Positions 6,897 through 12,625 of a stretch of 12,625 nt of DNA are shown in pieces. Made by a program: the position numbers and the translations under genes. How positions within the stretch are numbered: position 1 is the stretch's first letter; every line of letters starts with the position of its first letter. Under the pieces are notes generated by a model. The model did not search any database. It had not been told where the DNA came from and saw only the letters and a program-made list of their open reading frames with translations. Origin of the DNA: Bacillota bacterium (GTDB lineage Bacteria > Bacillota > Dethiobacteria > DTU022). Location: contig JAAZIG010000044.1 in NCBI GenBank assembly GCA_012510325.1, positions 1 to 12,625 of the forward strand. Direction: 5' to 3'.

Positions 6897-6900
6897 CCAG

Positions 6901-6942
6901 CCGGAGAAGATTCCGGTTCTTCAGAACGGCGCCCTGCGCCGT
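6901..6942 (-). repeat. Two adjacent short inverted repeats downstream of the MBL gene
   Basis: ACGGCGC-CCT-GCGCCGT (6926-6942) is a perfect 7-base GC-rich stem with a 3-base loop. CCGGA-GAAGAT-TCCGG (6901-6916) is a 5-base stem with a 6-base loop. Both lie between the stop of the MBL-fold gene and the GGGPS promoter. On the - strand neither is followed by a U-tract, so a simple intrinsic terminator is not supported; they may stabilise the 3' end of the MBL transcript or be a weak or factor-dependent termination site. Confidence 0.4.
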
Positions 6943-6992
6943 AAACACCCCTTTCCCCCGCCGTAAGTTCCGGGAGGATCAGGAGCGCGCGC

Positions 6993-7877
6993 CTAGCGCG
7001 CCTGATAGAGCTGCTCCTCTCCGGTGCACTCCACCGCTTTCCGGCTCTGGAGAACCGCCAAATGTTTTTTCACCATCATCCCTTCAAAAAACCGGTAGAC
7101 CGGGACCGGTTCGGGATGGCGCCGGTAGATGGGCTTCAGATCGATGAGCTGCTCCAGAGTCATCGCTCTTTGGCGGAGCAAACCGTAAATCAGCTCGTGG
7201 CGCTCCTCGATGACGGCGCCATATCTCTCCAGCTTCCCATCAATATCCTCAACCACCGGCCGGCCGTGGCTCGTAACGACCAGCCCGGCTTTCATAGAGC
7301 GGAGCCGCTGCACCGATTCTGTAAACTGCACCAGATCGGAGCTTTCATTGCCGTACCAGGGCCCGAAAGGGGAAAGATCGATATCAACGGTGAAAAGAAG
7401 CTCGCACTCTTCCACCAGAAAGACACAGTGCCCGGGAGTATGCCCCGGAGCATGAATAACCTGCAGCGTGAGACCGCCGAGGTCGATTCGATCGCCTTCG
7501 CCGTGCCTTTCAGCAGCACAGGTGGCGCTAAACCCCTTATGCCCCAGGGTGTCCCAGTACTGCTGCCCCATCCCCTTTAGCCCCGTGAGGCGGTAAAAAC
7601 CTTCTTCTGAAGCGATGCCGGGTTCATCGAGCGGGTGGACGGAGAAGGGGACTCCGGCAAAAAGGCTATTTCCGGCAAGGTGATCGCGGTGGTAATGGCT
7701 CAGATAGACCCGGTCCACCTTGCCGACAAGCTGCTGCAAACCCCGGCCCGCCCCGGTGTCGATAAGGACGCGCTGCTCCCCTTTTAAATAAAGGGAATGG
7801 GCAAAGGGAAACCGGCCCCTGTTTTCGCCGTAAACCACCCAGACACCCGGCCTGATCTCTTCCATATATATGCACAA
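6993..7877 (-). CDS. Metallo-beta-lactamase fold hydrolase with C-terminal helical domain
   Basis: A 294-residue cytoplasmic metallohydrolase; there is no signal peptide. The MBL metal ligands are complete: HYHRDH (61-66), H146 in HAPGHTPGH, D165 in FTVDIDL and H204 in SHGRP. A C-terminal part from about 225 to 285 is helical and resembles the winged-helix extension of LACTB2-like and glyoxalase II-related MBL proteins. The substrate is not predictable; thioesters, nucleic acids and lactones are all possible. TTG at 7877 lies 6 bases after AAAGG and 10 bases after the AddA stop. An in-frame ATG at 7865 (MEEIRPGVW) is a close alternative, 12 bases from a second AAAGG. The tight spacing suggests cotranscription with addA, but a functional link to recombination is only inferred. 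Confidence 0.88.
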   Translation of the reverse strand: MCIYMEEIRPGVWVVYGENRGRFPFAHSLYLKGEQRVLIDTGAGRGLQQLVGKVDRVYLSHYHRDHLAGNSLFAGVPFSVHPLDEPGIASEEGFYRLTGLKGMGQQYWDTLGHKGFSATCAAERHGEGDRIDLGGLTLQVIHAPGHTPGHCVFLVEECELLFTVDIDLSPFGPWYGNESSDLVQFTESVQRLRSMKAGLVVTSHGRPVVEDIDGKLERYGAVIEERHELIYGLLRQRAMTLEQLIDLKPIYRRHPEPVPVYRFFEGMMVKKHLAVLQSRKAVECTGEEQLYQAR

Positions 7878-7887
7878 CCTTTACCTT

Positions 7888-10800
7888 TTATGTTTGCCGA
7901 AGGAGCTCGCGCAGAGCGGCCGGTTCAGGGTGGAGAAGGCTCTTCACCAGCCCCTCCCGGACAAAGAGAAAAGAGATCTCCTTAACCGGGAGCCCGGTGA
8001 TCGCAGCCATGGCCAGGCCGTAAACGGCGCCCTGGCGTTGGTAACCCTCCCACCGCCTCTCCGGTTCCCCCACATCGGTCTTGTAGTCAACGATGACCAG
8101 CCCCTCTTCCTCCCGGAAAAGGAGATCGATGATCCCCTCGACGAGAAGATCGTCAAATTCGTAAATGAACGGCAGCTCCCGCAGGAGCAGAGCGGCCTGC
8201 CCGGCTCTCACGAGAAGGGGATGCTCCAGAGTGGACTGAACCAGCCGGACCAGCTCGGCGGGAGCCCCGCTCCCCCAGTGTTTGGCCGCACGATCGGCCA
8301 GCCCGGCCAGCTGCCCGGGCGAAGGATCGCGCAGCTCAATCCGCTCCATGATATCATGAAAAGCGGAGCCGAAAGCGATCCCGCCTGTCTGCACAACCGC
8401 CGCCCCATCGCCGTAGAGAGCAGCCGCCGCGGAGCCGGCCGCCTCCTCTGCGGCATGTCCGGCCAATCCGCCGGCGCTGCTGTAAGGCCCGGGGACGGCG
8501 GCGCTGCGGATCGTTCCGGCCAGCTCGTCGAACCAGAGGCGGCGCTCGCCAACGAGTTTTTCTGCAAGGGCGGTGCCGTCCTCTTCCGGTGCCGCTCCGG
8601 CGGCGGCCTCATCCGCTCCGCCGGCAAAAGGCTCCGTCGCCGTCACCGGCAGCGCTCCCGCCCAGAGATCGTCCGCTTCCGCTTCCGCTTTCTCCAGGTA
8701 GGCCCAGAAGCCGGGAGAGCCCTCTTTGTAAAAGCGGGGCAGAACCAGGATATCCCGGGCTCTTGTTGTAGCCACGTAAAAAAGGCGAATCCTTTCCGCC
8801 TCCAGGCGCAGCTTCTCCTGCGCCTCCGCCTCCTCCAGTCCGGGGCTGACCAGCTCGCCCAGCTTGAGATAAAAATGGCCTTTGACCCGGTCGGCCATGA
8901 AGGGGGTCCCCCCTCTCACCCGCCCGCCCATATTCACCAGAAAGACCGCAGGAAATTCCAGCCCTTTGGCCTTGTGGATAGTGAGAAGTTGAACCGCATC
9001 GCTGCCGGGATCGTGGAGCAGCGATTCGGCCTCCTCCCGGCCCTGCTCCGCCATCCGGTTCAGCCAGTTCACCGCCCCCTTCAGGGTGAGGGGGCGCTCC
9101 ATCTCCAAAAGCCGGATCATCTGCAGGGCTTTGCGCAAATTTCCCGCGGCCTGCTGCCCGTATCTCCTCAGGGAGGCCCGCTGCCAGAACCAGGTTTTCT
9201 CGAGCAGCTCCCCGGCGAGGGCGGCCACGGAGAGCTGCTGCCGCCGGCGGTGCGCCTCCCGGAGAAGAGCAAAGGCCTCCTGCAGCAGAGGATATTTTGC
9301 ACCGGGATCATCAAGATAGCTCAGCCTTCCACCGGAGGCAGTGTAGTGGAAGAGCAGCTCATCGGAAATCCCCGCCCAGTAGCGCAGCACCGCCACGAGA
9401 GCAACCTCAGCGAACGGATCGCCCACTGCGACCAGCAAACTCTTCAAAAAGGAAATCTCCTCACGAAAAAAGAACTGCCGCCCCCCTTCCAACCGGAAAG
9501 GGATCCCGCAGCGGCGCAGCGCCTCCTCAAAATGATAAAGACCGGTCGTCGTCGGGAACAGCAGGGCGATATCCCCGTACTGCAGCGGGCGGCTGCCCCC
9601 CTGCGCCGCGGGGATGCTCCACTCACCGACAGCGGTTTTGATCAGCCCCGCCACCGCGGCGGCCTCGGCAGCCCGAATTTCATCGGCTCTCAGCGCGTCG
9701 AGGGAACTGCAGGGCTCAAGCAGGACCACCGACGGCTCATTCCGCGGCGGGCGGTAGGCGCTCAGGTGCTGATAGTCGGGCTGGTAGCGGCCCTGCGGCT
9801 CGATCAGCCGGCTGAAAGTGTCGTTGACCCACTCGATCAGCGCCGGAAGGGTGCGGAAATTCTGTGAGATGGAGAGGGCCTCACCGTGCTCGAGCAGCTG
9901 CTGCCGCGCTTCCTGGTAGATCTCGATATCGGCACGCCGGAAACGATAGATCGACTGCTTGGGGTCGCCGACGAGAAAAAGTTTTCCACGAGCGGGTACG
10001 GCCTCCTGCCAGGAGCCGGCGCGGGGCTCCTCTTCGGCGAGCAGAAAGAGCAGGTCCACCTGCAGGGGATCGGTGTCCTGAAACTCATCGACCAGGAGAT
10101 AGCGAAATCGGCGCTGGAAGTAGCGGCGCACCTCTTTCGAATCGCGGAGAAGGTTGCGCGCCTTGAGCAGCAGATCCTGAAAATCGAGCAGCCCCGCCTC
10201 CTCCTTGGCCCTCTCCACCGCCTCCAGATAGCCGCGGCACCAGCGAACCAGATCGTTGGTCAGCCGCTCCCGGACTGAGCGAAGCGCCGCCTTTTGTGCG
10301 GCCTTCAGCTCGCTGCAGATCTCTTTCTGCCGGAGGCAGCGCTCCCGGGGCTGCCAATTATTTTGGTTGCCCCGGGAAGCAACGGCAGGAAATATCCGGA
10401 GTAAAAAACGCTCTTTTTCCAGGCCGTCAAGACTGGAATATCTTTCCGCAGCGCCGATGATCTCCAGAAGATGGCGGTAACCCCGGTCTTCGGGAACTGC
10501 GCAAAAATCGAGCAAACTTTTCAGTTCAGGGAGCCGTGCCTCCAGGAGATCGTCAAAAAAAGGCACCGGGACGAGCGGTTCGGGAGGGCGGCCCTCCATG
10601 ACCAGATCCCGCTGCCGGTAGAGAATCCCGCCGAGCTCCCGGAGCCGCTCCGGGGAGACCCCCAGGGTCAAAGCCCGGCTGAGCACCTCCGGGGCAGCGG
10701 ACACCTCCGAAAAAAACCACTCCTCCCAGACCTGCTCCAGAAGATCGTCCAAGTCGCCCTCGTCGGCTATCCGGAAATGGGGATCGACCGCCGCCTCCAC

Positions 10801-11169
10801 CGGCCGTTCGCGCAGCAGGGAACCGGCGAAGGAATGGATGGTCGTGATCGCGGCCGTCTCCAGCTCCTCCAGCGCCTGCCGGATCGGCGCAAGCTCGTCC
10901 GGCGGAGCTCCGGCCGCTCTCCCCTCCAGCTCATCGCGCAACCGGGCTTTCAGCTCGGCGGCGGCCTTCTCTGTAAAGGTGATCGCCGCGATCTCGCTGA
11001 GGCGGGCCGCTTCACTAAATATAATGGTGAGCAGCCGCCGGATCAGCAATGTGGTCTTGCCGGTGCCCGCGCCGGCCTCAACCCAGTAACTGCGGCTGAG
11101 ATCGCTCTCCGCCAGACGGCGCTCCCGGGCATCGACCAGCGCAGCGCCGCTATGGTCCTGTCCGCTCAA
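7888..11169 (-). CDS. addA: AddA-like UvrD-family helicase with C-terminal PD-(D/E)XK nuclease
   Basis: A 1093-residue helicase-nuclease that would unwind and resect double-strand breaks with the AddB-like partner encoded just upstream. Superfamily 1 motifs are complete: Walker A EAGAGTGKTT (31-40), Ia TFTEKAAAELK (64-74), II LVDEFQDTD (359-367), III LVGDPKQSIYRFRRAD (399-414), IV SQNFRT (435-440), V LLTIHKAKGLEFP (728-740) and VI RLFYVATTRARD (795-806). A RecB-type nuclease follows: H938 in GSAFHDIME, D1015 in GIIDLL, D1028 and K1030 in VDYKTD. An Ala/Gly-rich linker (about 838-925) joins the two parts. It is somewhat shorter than Bacillus AddA (about 1230), and its P-loop context is closer to RecB-like variants, so 'AddA-like' is safer than strict orthology. 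The start is TTG, set by the ribosome site AGGGGTGATC. Confidence 0.92.
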   Translation of the reverse strand: MSGQDHSGAALVDARERRLAESDLSRSYWVEAGAGTGKTTLLIRRLLTIIFSEAARLSEIAAITFTEKAAAELKARLRDELEGRAAGAPPDELAPIRQALEELETAAITTIHSFAGSLLRERPVEAAVDPHFRIADEGDLDDLLEQVWEEWFFSEVSAAPEVLSRALTLGVSPERLRELGGILYRQRDLVMEGRPPEPLVPVPFFDDLLEARLPELKSLLDFCAVPEDRGYRHLLEIIGAAERYSSLDGLEKERFLLRIFPAVASRGNQNNWQPRERCLRQKEICSELKAAQKAALRSVRERLTNDLVRWCRGYLEAVERAKEEAGLLDFQDLLLKARNLLRDSKEVRRYFQRRFRYLLVDEFQDTDPLQVDLLFLLAEEEPRAGSWQEAVPARGKLFLVGDPKQSIYRFRRADIEIYQEARQQLLEHGEALSISQNFRTLPALIEWVNDTFSRLIEPQGRYQPDYQHLSAYRPPRNEPSVVLLEPCSSLDALRADEIRAAEAAAVAGLIKTAVGEWSIPAAQGGSRPLQYGDIALLFPTTTGLYHFEEALRRCGIPFRLEGGRQFFFREEISFLKSLLVAVGDPFAEVALVAVLRYWAGISDELLFHYTASGGRLSYLDDPGAKYPLLQEAFALLREAHRRRQQLSVAALAGELLEKTWFWQRASLRRYGQQAAGNLRKALQMIRLLEMERPLTLKGAVNWLNRMAEQGREEAESLLHDPGSDAVQLLTIHKAKGLEFPAVFLVNMGGRVRGGTPFMADRVKGHFYLKLGELVSPGLEEAEAQEKLRLEAERIRLFYVATTRARDILVLPRFYKEGSPGFWAYLEKAEAEADDLWAGALPVTATEPFAGGADEAAAGAAPEEDGTALAEKLVGERRLWFDELAGTIRSAAVPGPYSSAGGLAGHAAEEAAGSAAAALYGDGAAVVQTGGIAFGSAFHDIMERIELRDPSPGQLAGLADRAAKHWGSGAPAELVRLVQSTLEHPLLVRAGQAALLLRELPFIYEFDDLLVEGIIDLLFREEEGLVIVDYKTDVGEPERRWEGYQRQGAVYGLAMAAITGLPVKEISFLFVREGLVKSLLHPEPAALRELLRQT

Positions 11170-11171
11170 CA

Positions 11172-11181
11172 GATCACCCCT
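11172..11181 (-). promoter_or_regulatory. Ribosome binding site fixing the addA TTG start
   Basis: The - strand reads AGGGGTGATC, nine of ten bases of the 16S-complementary AGGAGGTGATC core allowing one gap. The G-run ends 7 bases before TTG (11169-11167). An ATG at 11189 is out of frame. Confidence 0.65.
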
Positions 11182-11190
11182 GTGTTCATT

Positions 11191-12625
11191 TTACGAGCTG
11201 CTTTCCTTTAATCTGAGAAAAAGGTCCAACACCGGATCCGCCGCCTTGAGACGGTAGTTCCTCTCGATATCCGGGCCGCAGATGGCCGCATATTCGCAGT
11301 AGCGGCAGTTCCGTCCGGGGTAGGGGAAAAAACGGCCTGCTCTGATCCCCTCATAGATTATCTCCACCGCTTCTTTTAACAGTTCTTCTTGTTGCGACCA
11401 GGAGTCACCGGAAAAGAGCACTGTCTCCACCCCTTCCGGGGAGAGATGATAGGAGTAAGCTTCTGCGTCACCGGGCTTTTGCCATCCGTAAAGCGCTGCG
11501 GCGGCGAGCAGGTAGATGGGCAGCTGAAGCGCCTCCCCTCCGGCGAGGCTGTTGTCTTTGGCCCTTCTTTTCCCGGTCTTGTAATCGATAACCCGGACCG
11601 CGCTGCCGCTCCGATCGACCCGGTCAATCCTTCCCCGGAAAGAGACCGTTTCCCCCGAGGGCAGCTCCAGCGACACCGGCGCCCCCCCGTCCCGGGAAAA
11701 GCCGAAAGCCACTTCAAAATCCACGGGGATATAATCTTCTTCAGCTTCAATCTCCCAGGTTAACAAAGCCTGCAAAGTCTCTTCGAGCACGCGGATCTGC
11801 AGCCGCCATAGAAGGGGGTAGGGAGGGCGCTCTTCCGGGGGCACCGCGGCAAATTCTTCGTGGGAAATCCGCTGGAGCAGTAAACGGCACCGCCCGGGAA
11901 AGCGTCTCACCGGAAGGAGCCCCTCTGCGGCAGCGCCGCGGTAAAATTCTTCGAGGATCCGGTGAAGCAGCCTTCCTCGCGTCAGCGGGGTGATGCGGAG
12001 CAGCTCCTCCGGCTCCTCGAGGGAGCCCAGCTTGAGCAGGCGCTTCAGGAAATAGCTGTAGGGGCAGCGGGCATAATCTTCCAGAGCCGTCGCCGAGAAG
12101 GCAGTCCGATCCGGGAGAAACAACGGCGTCTCCCCGGGATCCCTCCGGGAAAAAACACCGTCATGTGCGCTCCAGAGGCGGCCGAACCGGGCCGCATCCG
12201 CAGAGAGAAGACTGCTCAATACCGGCGCCAGAGCCCGGAAATAGGGCAACCGCTGCCCGGGCGGCAGACTCAAACTGCAGCCGAGATCGTATTCCGCCGC
12301 CGTCACCGGCTCCATGACGCTGCCTCGCTCTGAAAGAGCAGCGATATAGCGGTAGCCGGGAAGTCGGAAGAGCTGGTCATGGCCGGGGCGGGCGGCACAG
12401 AGAGCTTCGCCGCAGCGGGATAGATAGAATGAGGGCAGCTGTTCCCGCCCGGCGGCGGCGGAGACCCGGGGCCAGGATAAGACGACCTTCTTCGTCGCTC
12501 CGCCCAGGGCGAGGATAAACCGGAGCGCCTCCTGAGCAAGTTTATGGCGCCGCAGCGGCAGCTTTCCCGAAAGGGCCAGACGCTCTGTTTCAGGCAGGAG
12601 CGGATCGGGCTTGGCCGGTGCGGGA
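11191..12625 (-). CDS. addB: AddB-like PD-(D/E)XK nuclease with Fe-S cluster (partial, 5' end beyond window)
   Basis: The frame is open from the right edge of the window, giving the C-terminal 477 residues of a larger protein; an internal ATG at 12315 is not the true start, because VVLSWPRVSAAAGREQLPSF-like sequence typical of the family lies upstream of it. The nuclease core has H221 (GRLLHRI), D334 in GRIDRVD, D347 and K349 in VIDYKTGK, and Q367. Four cysteines arranged C187 ... C440-x2-C443-x5-C449 match the AddB iron-sulfur cluster that clamps the nuclease domain. AddB pairs with AddA and its inactive helicase part usually recognises Chi. The gene ends 21 bases before the addA start, so the two are cotranscribed. 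Fusion with any domain further upstream cannot be judged. Confidence 0.88.
   Translation of the reverse strand, partial: PAPAKPDPLLPETERLALSGKLPLRRHKLAQEALRFILALGGATKKVVLSWPRVSAAAGREQLPSFYLSRCGEALCAARPGHDQLFRLPGYRYIAALSERGSVMEPVTAAEYDLGCSLSLPPGQRLPYFRALAPVLSSLLSADAARFGRLWSAHDGVFSRRDPGETPLFLPDRTAFSATALEDYARCPYSYFLKRLLKLGSLEEPEELLRITPLTRGRLLHRILEEFYRGAAAEGLLPVRRFPGRCRLLLQRISHEEFAAVPPEERPPYPLLWRLQIRVLEETLQALLTWEIEAEEDYIPVDFEVAFGFSRDGGAPVSLELPSGETVSFRGRIDRVDRSGSAVRVIDYKTGKRRAKDNSLAGGEALQLPIYLLAAAALYGWQKPGDAEAYSYHLSPEGVETVLFSGDSWSQQEELLKEAVEIIYEGIRAGRFFPYPGRNCRYCEYAAICGPDIERNYRLKAADPVLDLFLRLKESSS

Noticed and set aside
6877..6905. + strand promoter using TTGACA at 6877-6882
   Set aside because: No -10-like hexamer lies 16-18 bases downstream and no + strand gene follows. 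The sequence is explained as the complement region of the - strand -35 box.
7870..9867. A 665-codon open frame on the + strand opposite the addA-like gene
   Set aside because: It is antisense to a gene with full helicase and nuclease motifs, its translation is low-complexity (rich in Pro, Gln, Arg, Gly) with no domain I recognise, and it runs antisense into the MBL gene boundary. Long antisense frames are expected in GC-rich coding DNA.
11191..12315. Treating the AddB-like gene as a 374-residue protein starting at the ATG at 12315
   Set aside because: Manual reading of the same frame upstream to 12624 shows no stop codon and an AddB-like segment, so the gene is longer and cut by the window edge.
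12303..12539. A 78-codon - strand open frame near the right edge as a separate gene
   Set aside because: The AddB-like frame is open without a stop from 11191 to the window end and encodes family-like sequence there, so this is another frame of the same gene.

Overview
The window is GC-rich (roughly 60%), densely coding, and carries no rRNA, tRNA, CRISPR array or mobile element that I can see. It suggests a high-GC anaerobic Gram-positive of the Clostridia/Peptococcaceae type. The grounds are strong Shine-Dalgarno sites close to the 16S complement, frequent TTG starts (four of eight readable starts), an AddAB-type recombination pair with an iron-sulfur AddB nuclease, and a molybdenum/tungsten cofactor cluster built from fused enzymes. 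The assignment is inference; no gene here fixes the species.

Positions 1-3108 (+ strand) form a molybdopterin cofactor operon. It holds the tail of a protein that looks like a periplasmic-binding-protein-type domain (often fused to MoeA), then moaA (GTP 3',8-cyclase), a single polypeptide joining MobB to MoaC, and a single polypeptide joining a MOSC domain to MogA/MoaB. The last two genes overlap by 8 bases. Together they cover GTP to cyclic pyranopterin monophosphate (MoaA, then the MoaC half), adenylylation of molybdopterin (MogA half) and a dinucleotide-related step (MobB half). The MPT synthase genes moaD and moaE are not in the window.

Positions 3109-3251 are a convergent gap with no obvious intrinsic terminator. 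Everything after it is on the - strand. In transcription order (right to left) this is a partial addB-like nuclease gene running off the window end, an addA-like helicase-nuclease gene, a metallo-beta-lactamase-fold hydrolase gene, a 176-base intergenic region, an archaeal-type geranylgeranylglyceryl phosphate synthase (GGGPS) gene, tldD and tldE. The intergenic region contains a near-consensus sigma-A promoter pointing at the GGGPS gene, with a palindrome touching its -35 box and further hairpins upstream.

The - strand therefore probably holds two transcription units: addB-addA-MBL (tight spacing, 21 and 10 bases) and GGGPS-tldD-tldE (tldD and tldE separated by one base; 153 bases between GGGPS and the preferred tldD start). 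AddAB would process double-strand breaks. TldD/TldE form a heteromeric zinc peptidase acting on unfolded or modified peptides. GGGPS would make an ether-linked isoprenyl glycerol phosphate. No obvious single pathway joins these three activities. The most unusual points are the MobB-MoaC fusion, the archaeal-type GGGPS next to tldD/tldE, and the promoter/operator-like structure between the two units.
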